DNA of 64,000 bases, taken from NCBI GenBank assembly GCA_045565995.1, contig JBJLEF010000004.1:248001-312000 (forward strand). The letters are read 5' to 3'. Position 1 is the first letter of the stretch. Each line of letters starts with the position of its first letter. This DNA comes from UBA721 sp002705165. GTDB taxonomy: Bacteria; Planctomycetota; Planctomycetia; Pirellulales; Pirellulaceae. The notes under the pieces were generated by a model, which made no database searches, had not been told where the DNA came from, and saw nothing but the letters and a program-made list of their open reading frames with translations. Shown in pieces: positions 9,694-18,577 of the stretch. Made by a program: the position numbers and the translations under genes.

Positions 9694-10962
9694 ATGCTGG
9701 GCTTTCTCAGTTACTGGTTCCTGTTGGGGATTGCGATATCGGCGGTCGGTCAAGATCACGGCTTGAATTTGGGAAAACAATCAGGCATTCTTTTGTTACG
9801 CAATGGGCAATTGATTGGCGGGGATTATATCAAGACTGGGTTCGGTTACGAAGTCAGCCTGAAGGGTGGAGGAATTATTCGGCTGCAAAACAATCAGGTA
9901 GAGTTTTGTAGTGAAGCAGTTGACGAGATTTACGCCTTTCGCCGCGCAACTAGAGTGAATAACAGTGCTCGTGCTCACCTGGAAATGGCCAGTTGGTGTC
10001 TTACAAACCAAATGTTTGATTACGCCAGACTGCATCTTCAACAGGCGATTAGTATTAATCCGCGAGAAGCGGGCATTACTGCGATCCAAGCACGGCTGGC
10101 CATTGCTCGCCAACCACGAGCAAAGTCCGCGTCTATAGAAAAGATCGTACAGCTTCAGGAACTGGACTCCAATGAGGTCATTGCGGAAGCGGTAGAGCGA
10201 CTCGATCCCGCCACCCTAAAGTCGTTTGTTAACAATATACAGCCGCTACTCCTTAACAAATGCGCTCTAGCTGGATGTCATGGCCCCAATCCGCGGTCTT
10301 CCTTTCAATTGCTTGAGTCCCGATGGGCTAAAACGATACCGCGAAACATCTCTTATAGAAATCTTTTTAACACGTTGGAAAGGACCACTGCGAACCCATC
10401 AGGAAACAGTCTCTTAATCACTAAAGCTGTCAGTGCACACGGGGGCCTTAAAACACCAAAACTTTCCGTCGCCGATGCTGTGTCTGTCGGGAAGCTTGTT
10501 AATTGGGTTAAACTAGCAACCAAACCGAGCTTCAAACCTGATTCCTCGTTCCAGGAATCCTTCCCGCACTCACCGATCATTTTCAAAGCCGACCATACGC
10601 AGTCCGACCATTTGCGAGGATCTCGAAAGATTCCAGTCCCTTCCAAGCAATCCCAAGGTGGCGGCAGTCCTAACGCTGATGGCTATCAAACAGATAACGA
10701 ACGGGCTATGCAATCGAAGTCTTTGACCGAGACTACACTTGCAAATAAAATGCAGCAGCAAGATAGTTTCAAAGATATTCAGCTATCGAGTGATTTTGAT
10801 CATCTACCGCTAAACTCTTTTAGCAATCGTTTATTAAAGGTTTTTTCTCCAACCGCCCCTAATCGGACTTTATTAACACCGAATATCGGATCGCAGTACG
10901 TCTTACCCAGCGATTATCTTTTGAACCTAAAACGCTCGCGAACCCAACACGTGGCGGAATAG
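9694..10962 (+). CDS. Secreted protein with cytochrome-c-like CX4CH motif
   Basis: The exported part begins with a signal sequence (MLGFLSYWFLLGIAISAVGQ). I place the start at ATG 9694; the frame is open upstream with an ATG at 9622 and a TTG at 9568. After a beta-rich N-terminal stretch there is a TPR-like helical segment (ARAHLEMASWCLTNQMFDYARLHL...). Then comes a region like planctomycete PSCyt domains: NKCALAGCHGPN has cysteines four residues apart before the histidine, followed by SLLITKAVSAHGG and a KLVNWVKLA helix. The C-terminal 150 residues are low-complexity and polar. I recognise the architecture as planctomycete-type but not a named function. Confidence 0.65.
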   Translation: MLGFLSYWFLLGIAISAVGQDHGLNLGKQSGILLLRNGQLIGGDYIKTGFGYEVSLKGGGIIRLQNNQVEFCSEAVDEIYAFRRATRVNNSARAHLEMASWCLTNQMFDYARLHLQQAISINPREAGITAIQARLAIARQPRAKSASIEKIVQLQELDSNEVIAEAVERLDPATLKSFVNNIQPLLLNKCALAGCHGPNPRSSFQLLESRWAKTIPRNISYRNLFNTLERTTANPSGNSLLITKAVSAHGGLKTPKLSVADAVSVGKLVNWVKLATKPSFKPDSSFQESFPHSPIIFKADHTQSDHLRGSRKIPVPSKQSQGGGSPNADGYQTDNERAMQSKSLTETTLANKMQQQDSFKDIQLSSDFDHLPLNSFSNRLLKVFSPTAPNRTLLTPNIGSQYVLPSDYLLNLKRSRTQHVAE

Positions 10963-11126
10963 TACCTACTAACGATATTTTGCGGTTCCCTTCCTCCTTC
11001 CAGCATTGGCGAATTGAGTATTTCATATAATAATAGGTGTACGTACCATTAATCAACTTGATGTCCTACGGTTAGTAGTCCTTGGGTATTCGACTATTGT
11101 CCTGAAAACTAAATCATTCTGTCAGA

Positions 11127-13271
11127 GTGCACATGGATAAAACTCCTCAAGATCGTCCCAATGAACCCCAGAGAAGCGGTGTCAACCGCATCTGGATCTT
11201 CTTAATATTCTTTGTGTTACTGCTATTTATCATTTCATCTTCTCAGTCACCACCAGTCGCGAAATATAGTGATCTGGAGACGTGGCTTAGCGTTCCGGCG
11301 AAACCAGGTAATCGTGCCAGAGATATTGTAGGCCGCGATGCGATCGAGTTGGTCACAATCGACCAACAAACCAATCAAGCTCTTATCAAGTTTAAAAAAG
11401 ATGACAGCAACCCAATCAAAGTGGTCCCAGTCGGTTCCAAGTCAGAAAGTGAAGTCGACGTCGTTCAGGTAGTTATTCCTGACGCTGAAGGGACCAGTGA
11501 CCTAAAGCGTCTTCTCGACGGTGGAACGGGGAATGAACAGTTCACCAAAATACCGTATCAATACAGCCCCCAGGATGGCACGGCTTCTGTCATTATGTTT
11601 ATCGCTATCATGTTGCCGATAGCTATCCTTATTTTCTTCTGGATCTCCTATCGTCGTAGTCAGAGTCAGTTTATGGGCGGGGGATTTTTATCAGGCTTTG
11701 GAAAAAGTAATGCTAAGCGTTACGACCAGGATGAAGAGCCGATTACATTCAAGGATGTTGCCGGCCAAAAAGCCGCGAAATCGGACTTGCAGGAAATCGT
11801 CGAGTTTTTGTCCAGCCCCGACAAGTTTCAACGTCTCGGCGGTAGAGTCCCGAAGGGCGTGCTACTGAATGGACCGCCTGGTACCGGGAAAACGCTACTC
11901 GCAAGAGCCGTCGCAGGGGAGGCTGGGGTTCCGTTCTATTCGATCAACGGTTCCGAATTTATACAGATGTTTGTCGGCGTTGGAGCAAGTCGTGTTCGCG
12001 ACCTTTTCCAACAAGCCAAGGAGTCTTCGCCTGCGATCATCTTCATTGACGAGATTGATGCCGTTGGTCGGCAACGAGGCGCTGGCGTAGGGGGTGGGCA
12101 CGACGAACGTGAGCAGACCCTAAATCAGATACTCGGTGAGATGGATGGCTTCTCCACCAACGACTCGGTTATTGTCGTGGCGGCTACCAATCGTCCCGAC
12201 GTTCTTGACCCCGCCCTCTTACGTCCCGGGCGATTCGACAGACATGTCACTGTTGGCAAACCCACCCAAAAGGGTCGGAGAGATATTTTTAAAGTCCATG
12301 TCAGACAGGTTCCGCTGTCCAATGATGTCGATTTAACACGGCTCGCAGCAGGTACGGTTGGCCTAACAGGAGCTGATATACGCAATATGGTAAACGAAGC
12401 CGCCTTGTGGGCGGCACGCCACGATAAGGATTGCGTTGAGATGGACGATTTTGATTACGCTCGTGATAAAATACTGATGGGGGCAAAACGCGAGGAACAT
12501 CTAACCGCGGATGACAAAGAGAAAACGGCATACCATGAGGCAGGCCATACTTTAGCGTCGTGGTTTCTCAAAGGCGCAGATCGAGTACACAAAGTTACGA
12601 TTATTCCTCGTGGTCGATCCCTCGGTTCCACTCAGATGCTTCCCGAAGAAGATCGCGTGTCGATGTCCGAGAGCCAACTAAAAGACCACCTCGTTGTCTT
12701 ATTGGCCGGTCGTTCCGCCGAGACCCTCATCTACGATGAAACCGCGGTGGGTGCTGAAAATGACCTTGAACGCGCTACTTCGATGGCACGACGGATGGTA
12801 ACCAGATGGGGAATGAGCGAAAAGCTTGGTCCCGTAAGTTATAAACTATCTGATGAAGATCCATTTCTCGGCCGGGAAATGCACGAACAACGCCAATTTA
12901 GCGAACATACGATGGAAGTCATTGATACTGAGGTGGCAGCGTTATTACACGAAGCCGAGACTCGTGCTAACCAACTACTGATTGAATATCGGGATGAACT
13001 GGAAACACTAACTCAACGCCTGATTGCCGCAGAAGAATTATCTGAAACTCAAATCGCAGACACCATCGGTCCGTCCGTCCATCCTCTTCCTAAGGAAGAT
13101 GTCCCGAATAACCAAGACGACACTCAGGACGAGGCGGTAGTAATGAATGAGGATTTAGCCGAGGAAGCCACAACGTCACTGGAGAAGTCTCCTAACGAGA
13201 CGGAGGTGGTGCCCACCCAGCAGGGGACTGAGCCTCACCGTGATGATGATACCACGAGCGGAAGCTATTAA
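11127..13271 (+). CDS. ftsH: ATP-dependent zinc metalloprotease FtsH
   Basis: Membrane-bound AAA+ protease that degrades misfolded and regulatory membrane proteins. Helix 1 lies at about residues 20-41 and helix 2 at about 155-173, with the periplasmic domain between. The AAA module has Walker A GPPGTGKT (about 249-256), Walker B IIFIDEIDA, and the second region of homology RPDVLDPALLRPGRFDR. The protease domain has the zinc motif HEAGH (about 469-473) and the downstream aspartate region ENDLERATSMARRMV. The last 80 residues are acidic and unstructured. Start is GTG 11127, or ATG 11133 two codons on; neither has a good ribosome binding site. rsgA begins 27 bp downstream. Confidence 0.96.
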   Translation: MHMDKTPQDRPNEPQRSGVNRIWIFLIFFVLLLFIISSSQSPPVAKYSDLETWLSVPAKPGNRARDIVGRDAIELVTIDQQTNQALIKFKKDDSNPIKVVPVGSKSESEVDVVQVVIPDAEGTSDLKRLLDGGTGNEQFTKIPYQYSPQDGTASVIMFIAIMLPIAILIFFWISYRRSQSQFMGGGFLSGFGKSNAKRYDQDEEPITFKDVAGQKAAKSDLQEIVEFLSSPDKFQRLGGRVPKGVLLNGPPGTGKTLLARAVAGEAGVPFYSINGSEFIQMFVGVGASRVRDLFQQAKESSPAIIFIDEIDAVGRQRGAGVGGGHDEREQTLNQILGEMDGFSTNDSVIVVAATNRPDVLDPALLRPGRFDRHVTVGKPTQKGRRDIFKVHVRQVPLSNDVDLTRLAAGTVGLTGADIRNMVNEAALWAARHDKDCVEMDDFDYARDKILMGAKREEHLTADDKEKTAYHEAGHTLASWFLKGADRVHKVTIIPRGRSLGSTQMLPEEDRVSMSESQLKDHLVVLLAGRSAETLIYDETAVGAENDLERATSMARRMVTRWGMSEKLGPVSYKLSDEDPFLGREMHEQRQFSEHTMEVIDTEVAALLHEAETRANQLLIEYRDELETLTQRLIAAEELSETQIADTIGPSVHPLPKEDVPNNQDDTQDEAVVMNEDLAEEATTSLEKSPNETEVVPTQQGTEPHRDDDTTSGSY

Positions 13272-13298
13272 CATGAACCTGATGCTGAACGCCAAATA

Positions 13299-14444
13299 GT
13301 GAAAAACAATTCTCGAAAAGTCCGGACTCAGCTGAAAAAGGGTCACCAGGGGCGTCAACGCAAGGGTGACTTTACGCGAGAATATCGAGAGCACGGTTTT
13401 CAGGACGAAGACACGCTCGACCGTGAACGGCTGAGCGGCAAGGGCGATCTAACAAGGCACCGTACCGTCATCGGTGAGGCGGTGACCCAAGAACACGACG
13501 CCATCCAGTTCCAACTTGAAATCGATGAATCGCAATGCATACAAGGCCGTGTCCTAAGTGTGCACGGACTCGATTGTATCGTGGCGGCAGACGACGGCAA
13601 GCGATATCGCTGCACCATCCGTGGGCTCCTTAAGAATTTAAGTACCGATCAACGAAATGTCGTGGCTGCCGGGGATCTGGTGTACCTTCGTCCGGAGATT
13701 TCGACAGATGCCGGCGATCTGAATGAGGGGATGATCGTACGTATTGAACCTCGGTACGGGTGCATAAGCCGTACAAGTAAAGGCCAACAACATGTCATGG
13801 TTTCCAATGTAGATCAGTTAATTATCGTGGCGAGTGTTCTTGAACCAGAAATAAAACCGAATCTCATTGACCGTTTTCTTGTAACTGCTGAAAAAGTCGG
13901 TTGCCATCCAGTTATCTGTTTCAATAAAGTTGATCTTATCGATTTGGCAGAACTTCAACCACTGGCAGGGGTTTACGGGCAACTTGGATATACTACTCTC
14001 TTTACTTCAGATAAAAACGGGCAGGGAGTTGCGCAGTTAGCCTCTGTCGTTAAGGGAAAACAAAATGTTGTGGTCGGGCAATCTGGTGTCGGCAAGTCGA
14101 CTCTTCTTAATCGCATTCAGCCTTCCCTGAAGCTTCGAACAAATACCGTAAGTAGCGATAATCAAAAGGGGCGACACACAACCACGGCGGCCACGTTAAT
14201 TCCCTTGGAGCAAGGTGGTTATATTGTAGATACACCCGGGATCCGACAATTCCAACTCTGGGATGTGATCGCCGAAGAGGTGGCAGGGTTCTTTCGTGAT
14301 ATACGGCCACACGTAAATGATTGCAAGTTTCCGGATTGTACGCATCTACACGAATCCCCGTGCGGGGTCAAACAGGCCGTCGCCGATGGACTATTAGATC
14401 TAAGACGCTATGAAAGCTATCGTCAGATACAAACTGAATTATGA
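13299..14444 (+). CDS. rsgA: Small ribosomal subunit biogenesis GTPase RsgA (YjeQ)
   Basis: Circularly permuted GTPase that tests late 30S subunits. The motif order is G4 (NKVD), then G1 (GQSGVGKST), then G3 (DTPG), which is diagnostic. The zinc-binding tail CKFPDCTHLHESPCGV completes the protein, and an OB-fold precedes the GTPase domain. The N-terminal 60 residues are a basic extension with GKGDLTRHRT near its end; from memory similar extensions occur in other planctomycete RsgA proteins. The GTG start at 13299 keeps that extension. It sits between ftsH and a sulfatase gene, all co-directional with short gaps of 27 and 24 bp. Confidence 0.93.
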   Translation: MKNNSRKVRTQLKKGHQGRQRKGDFTREYREHGFQDEDTLDRERLSGKGDLTRHRTVIGEAVTQEHDAIQFQLEIDESQCIQGRVLSVHGLDCIVAADDGKRYRCTIRGLLKNLSTDQRNVVAAGDLVYLRPEISTDAGDLNEGMIVRIEPRYGCISRTSKGQQHVMVSNVDQLIIVASVLEPEIKPNLIDRFLVTAEKVGCHPVICFNKVDLIDLAELQPLAGVYGQLGYTTLFTSDKNGQGVAQLASVVKGKQNVVVGQSGVGKSTLLNRIQPSLKLRTNTVSSDNQKGRHTTTAATLIPLEQGGYIVDTPGIRQFQLWDVIAEEVAGFFRDIRPHVNDCKFPDCTHLHESPCGVKQAVADGLLDLRRYESYRQIQTEL

Positions 14445-14468
14445 ATCTCGAAAAGGATCTTCGTTATT

Positions 14469-15836
14469 ATGCAAAAGCTGAGCCTATTCTTTCTAGCCGT
14501 ATGTTGGATACTCGCCAGTCAAGTAGAATCAAACGCCAATGAGAAACCTAATATACTAGTAATCATGGTCGATGACCTGGGTTACGGCGACTCTTCTAGC
14601 TACGGTGCGACTGATCTAAAGACGCCGTCGATCGATTCGATTGTCGAGGATGGCGTTAAGTTCACTGACTTTTACGCGAATTGCCCGGTTTGTTCTCCGA
14701 GTCGTGCTTCCTTCCTCAGTGGCCGGTATCCAGAACTTGTTGGCGTTCCGGGTGTCATTAGAACCTATCCGCAGGATAACTGGGGCTATTTGAAAAAAGA
14801 CATTGTCACGATTGGACACAAGCTCCAGGAAGGAGGTTATTCCACCGCACTCATAGGTAAATGGCATCTCGGCTTAACGTCCGAACACTGGCCTACCAAC
14901 CGAGGGTTTGATTATTTCCATGGTTGGCTTGGGGACATGATGGACGATTATTATCAACATGAACGCCATGGAATAAATTACATGCGTCACAATCAGGACC
15001 CGATTTATCCGAAAGGGCATGCCACAGACTTATTTACACAATGGGGCTGTAATTACCTGGATCAACAAGCACAGTCAAGCAAGCCATTTTTCCTCTTCTT
15101 ATCCTACAACGCTCCTCATACTCCAATACAACCGCCGCAGGATTGGCTTGATAAAGTCCGCAAACGCTCTCCGGAAATGCCAGAGAAACGAGCGCGTCTG
15201 GTCGCGTTAATTGAACACATGGATCATGCTATCGGGTTGATTCTCGGAAGGCTGAAAAAAAATAACCAATCAAAGAATACACTCGTGGTTTTCACCTCTG
15301 ACAATGGTGGCCAACTTAATGTTGGCGGTCGAAATGGTGGCTTTCGGGATGGTAAACAAAGCATGTACGAAGGAGGCATACGGGTTAATACGGCATTCAG
15401 GTGGCCCTCTGAGATCGAGCCTGGTAGCGTCACCAATCAACGCGGTTTAACCATGGACCTTTACCCCACGATCTGTGAAATAGCCGGGGTAAAAATTAAC
15501 CACGAAATTGATGGGGTTTCCCTAGCCCCGGTATTACTTGGAGAATCGCTAAATAACTATGAACGGGATCTTTATTTTCATCGGCGTGAAGGCAACCAGC
15601 GATATCAGGGATTTATTACCAATGCGTTGATACGCGGTGATTGGAAACTTGTGAATAATAGCCCGTTTGAGCCTTTGGAATTATATAATCTCCATGAGGA
15701 CCCCTATGAGAAAAATAATCTCGCTCAGGAGAATCCAGCTAAGTTCAACGAATTATCTAAGTCACTCCGCGTCCAGATCCAACGGGGCGGTTCTGTTCCG
15801 TGGCAGTCTCCCGTTCGCAGGGAAGTTAAGCCATAG
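14469..15836 (+). CDS. Secreted sulfatase, formylglycine type
   Basis: A signal peptide (to about ESNA-NE) leads into the sulfatase fold: the metal site NILVIMVDDLGYGD, then the CxPSR signature VCSPSRASF with Cys75 as the residue converted to formylglycine, GKWHLG at about residue 135, and FTSDNGG at about 276 for the second metal ligand set. Length 455 is normal. Such enzymes remove sulfate esters from glycans; the substrate cannot be told from sequence. AAAGGA lies 11-12 nt upstream of the ATG. Separated by 24 bp from rsgA, it may be cotranscribed. Confidence 0.93.
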   Translation: MQKLSLFFLAVCWILASQVESNANEKPNILVIMVDDLGYGDSSSYGATDLKTPSIDSIVEDGVKFTDFYANCPVCSPSRASFLSGRYPELVGVPGVIRTYPQDNWGYLKKDIVTIGHKLQEGGYSTALIGKWHLGLTSEHWPTNRGFDYFHGWLGDMMDDYYQHERHGINYMRHNQDPIYPKGHATDLFTQWGCNYLDQQAQSSKPFFLFLSYNAPHTPIQPPQDWLDKVRKRSPEMPEKRARLVALIEHMDHAIGLILGRLKKNNQSKNTLVVFTSDNGGQLNVGGRNGGFRDGKQSMYEGGIRVNTAFRWPSEIEPGSVTNQRGLTMDLYPTICEIAGVKINHEIDGVSLAPVLLGESLNNYERDLYFHRREGNQRYQGFITNALIRGDWKLVNNSPFEPLELYNLHEDPYEKNNLAQENPAKFNELSKSLRVQIQRGGSVPWQSPVRREVKP

Positions 15837-15918
15837 TTGGTGTTGACCGTGGTTACTGGACTAATAAAAATAGTATTAGCTTATCTTATTTATTATTGTT
15901 GTCTAACGAGCATTAGCT

Positions 15919-18492
15919 TTGTCTAGCCCAAACGATGATCCGTCGCGCCCGCCACCCGAAGAGGGCGAACAGCAAACGCACTTATCTCGCCCTGTGCCCA
16001 AAGACAGGAACGAGGAGACGGAGACAGTGCACTATGACGCTAGGCAAGTCCCACCTGACGATGATTTGATCGTTGAAAATACCAAGACGGTCATTAGTCG
16101 CCGTCCGCAAAACGTACAGCCCCCACTCTCCGGAGATAATCACCTCGTTGGCGAGACTTTGGTTGGTACGCATCTCGAGCACTTCATGCTGGAAGAATTT
16201 GTGGGTAAGGGTGGTATGGGAGCCGTCTTTCGTGCCTCCGACAACAAGTTAGGTAGGACAGTGGCTGTCAAAGTTCTATCGCAAAATAGAACCGACAGCG
16301 ATTCGCTGCGTCGGTTTACGAATGAAGCACAAAGTGCTGCGAGACTTGATCATCCAAATATTGCACGCGTCTATTATGTCGGCGAAGATCGCGGCTGGCA
16401 TTTCATTGTTTTCGAATACATCAATGGAGTTAACATTCGAGATCTCGTAGAGCACAAGGGGCCGTTACCTCTAGATGAAGCGTGGTCGTATGTACTACAA
16501 ATATCTGATGCCTTAGTGCATGCCTCTGAACGCGATGTCGTACACAGGGATATCAAACCGTCAAATATACTAGTGACAAGCCAGGGAACGGCTAAGCTGG
16601 TCGACATGGGTCTTGCTCGCCTACACCAGGTGGAAAATACCGATAGTGACGTAACCGCTTCCGGAGTAACCCTAGGAACGTTTGATTACATTTCACCGGA
16701 ACAAGCCCGTGATCCCCGGACGACTGACGTTCGAAGCGATATTTATTCTCTGGGATGTACTCTATATTACATGCTCACCGGCCTGGCCCCTTATCCGACA
16801 GGGACAGTGCTGCAAAAACTCCTCAGTCATAGCAGTGATCCTCCACCGAATCCGCAGATATACAGAAATGATCTCGACGACGGGACGGTTAGAATCCTCC
16901 ATAAAATGCTCGCAAAACGCCCTGGCGATCGGTACCAACAACCTCGAGATATGATCGTCGACGTACTATCTCTTGTTGAACAATTAGGACTTGAAATTAA
17001 GCGGGATGGCAGGAACTGGGAGTCTCCACCTGCCAGGTCTCCTTTTAATTGGCTCAATCAGCTTAGTTTGGTAATACCAGTCGCTTGTCTTTTAGGTTTG
17101 GTGTCTACTCTGAATCTTTTCAATTCAAGCGATAGTGAAGTGGTAATGGCCTTACCCACATTTAGTACGGCCCCCTACGAATTTCCGATGATAGAACCAG
17201 GTTCTGAAGACGAAAGCATGGAATCTTATTCTGCCCCCCCGCCTGACGAAACAGCTGCTTCGTCTGAAATACAGGCCGAGAACACGACTGACATAATTCA
17301 GCCCGAGTTTCAGACAGTGATCGTTGGCAGACCCGAAGCGACGCTACCGGATGGATTTGCAGCGGTTGATTCTCTGTCTCGGGCTCTCGCACTTTTACCA
17401 CAGGATTCGGATATAGCCGTCATTGAGGTCTGGGACGATTCGTCCATCACCCTCGACAACTTAGTTCTGGATCTAAACTCTTGGCTGCAACGCCCCCTGA
17501 TCATTCGTGGAGTCGAAGGACAAAGGCCTGTGATCACTATTGACCTTTCGGAGGCGGCTCTGGAAACAATCGAGCCTGTTTTTATTCAAATTGCGGGTGG
17601 CTTCCTGCATTTCGACATGTTAGATATTCGGTTCATTCTTCCCGGCGAGGTTCGCCAAGGCTGGAGTCTGTTTGAACTACAAGGCGAAACAGGTTTTAGA
17701 CTTTCCAACACAAGGCTGACAGTTCTATCGGCAACCGCGGATTTTAGTAATCCAATAGGCCCCGTCTCTATCTTTCGTGTCATTGAAAACCCTGAAAATA
17801 TTGACTCTTTAATAGTCCCAGCCGAAACCGGTTCGCAGTTAGCCACTTTGCAAATAGATAACTCGATTGTCCGCGGATCTGCGACCCTTATTTCCAACTC
17901 CGGCAAGCTGGCTCTTAAGTCCCGTATTGAAAACTCGCTCATCGTTTGTAGTGAACGGCTTCTCGACCTAGTTATTCCCACGGCCCCATCCTTTCTAACG
18001 CAGGTTCAATTATCGAATGTCACGGCCTACGCGGGTTCAGGGGCAGTTAGGGTCCATGACGAGAATGAAGCGGGACTAGTTCCTCTAGACCTATCTATGA
18101 AAAACAGCGTTGTCGTTACGGATTTGGGGAAACCCTTGATACTACTTGAGCAGCCAGAGCTAGATGCAGCCATACCTTTTGTAGTGAAGCTAGAGAATTC
18201 CGCTATCGACAACACCTCGGTTATGCTTGAACGCCGAGACCAGTATGACCTGGAACTATCCAAACAAATGACCTTTACAAGCCTACTGCAAGCGGTCCAG
18301 AGCGGGAGTTCGCCAGGTTGGTGGAGCATGACCAACTCAGTCAACGGTGTGGTCTGGAGTAATCCGCAGGTTCCCTCCCCAGATTTACTATTACACGAAC
18401 AGGGAATATTAGAATTTAGGATTGAGAAGTTTTTGGACCACAAGAGGGGAGTCGATCCATTCGTGTTCGATATATCAGAGGTAACTGAGTAG
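15919..18492 (+). CDS. Membrane-anchored serine/threonine protein kinase with beta-rich extracytoplasmic domain
   Basis: Residues about 85-350 form a Hanks-type kinase: glycine loop GKGGMGAVF, VAVKVL with the ATP-binding lysine, catalytic HRDIKPSN, the metal motif as DMG instead of DFG, and SPEQARD for the P+1 region. The first 80 residues are acidic and proline-rich. A single helix (LVIPVACLLGLVSTLNLF, about 382-402) separates the kinase from a 450-residue exported part with repeated beta-strand patterns and many N/S/I positions, resembling a parallel beta-helix. No PASTA repeats are seen. The only start near the 5' end is TTG 15919; the next ATG lies just before the kinase domain. Confidence 0.85.
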   Translation: MSSPNDDPSRPPPEEGEQQTHLSRPVPKDRNEETETVHYDARQVPPDDDLIVENTKTVISRRPQNVQPPLSGDNHLVGETLVGTHLEHFMLEEFVGKGGMGAVFRASDNKLGRTVAVKVLSQNRTDSDSLRRFTNEAQSAARLDHPNIARVYYVGEDRGWHFIVFEYINGVNIRDLVEHKGPLPLDEAWSYVLQISDALVHASERDVVHRDIKPSNILVTSQGTAKLVDMGLARLHQVENTDSDVTASGVTLGTFDYISPEQARDPRTTDVRSDIYSLGCTLYYMLTGLAPYPTGTVLQKLLSHSSDPPPNPQIYRNDLDDGTVRILHKMLAKRPGDRYQQPRDMIVDVLSLVEQLGLEIKRDGRNWESPPARSPFNWLNQLSLVIPVACLLGLVSTLNLFNSSDSEVVMALPTFSTAPYEFPMIEPGSEDESMESYSAPPPDETAASSEIQAENTTDIIQPEFQTVIVGRPEATLPDGFAAVDSLSRALALLPQDSDIAVIEVWDDSSITLDNLVLDLNSWLQRPLIIRGVEGQRPVITIDLSEAALETIEPVFIQIAGGFLHFDMLDIRFILPGEVRQGWSLFELQGETGFRLSNTRLTVLSATADFSNPIGPVSIFRVIENPENIDSLIVPAETGSQLATLQIDNSIVRGSATLISNSGKLALKSRIENSLIVCSERLLDLVIPTAPSFLTQVQLSNVTAYAGSGAVRVHDENEAGLVPLDLSMKNSVVVTDLGKPLILLEQPELDAAIPFVVKLENSAIDNTSVMLERRDQYDLELSKQMTFTSLLQAVQSGSSPGWWSMTNSVNGVVWSNPQVPSPDLLLHEQGILEFRIEKFLDHKRGVDPFVFDISEVTE

Positions 18493-18531
18493 TACGTGAC
18501 TAAGAATTGCGCCGTATTTTACTAAAGAGAC

Positions 18532-18553
18532 GGCTGCATAAAGGCATGCAGCC
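18532..18553 (+). other. Perfect 8-bp hairpin in the leader of the POT transporter gene
   Basis: GGCTGCAT (18532-18539) pairs perfectly with ATGCAGCC (18546-18553) around a 6-base loop. No T-run follows, so it is not an intrinsic terminator in the usual sense. It ends 24 nt before the ATG of the transporter gene and 40 nt after the kinase stop. It could be an RNA stabiliser or a translational control element. Confidence 0.4.
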
Positions 18554-18577
18554 AAACGGGAGATCTATCAATCTAGA

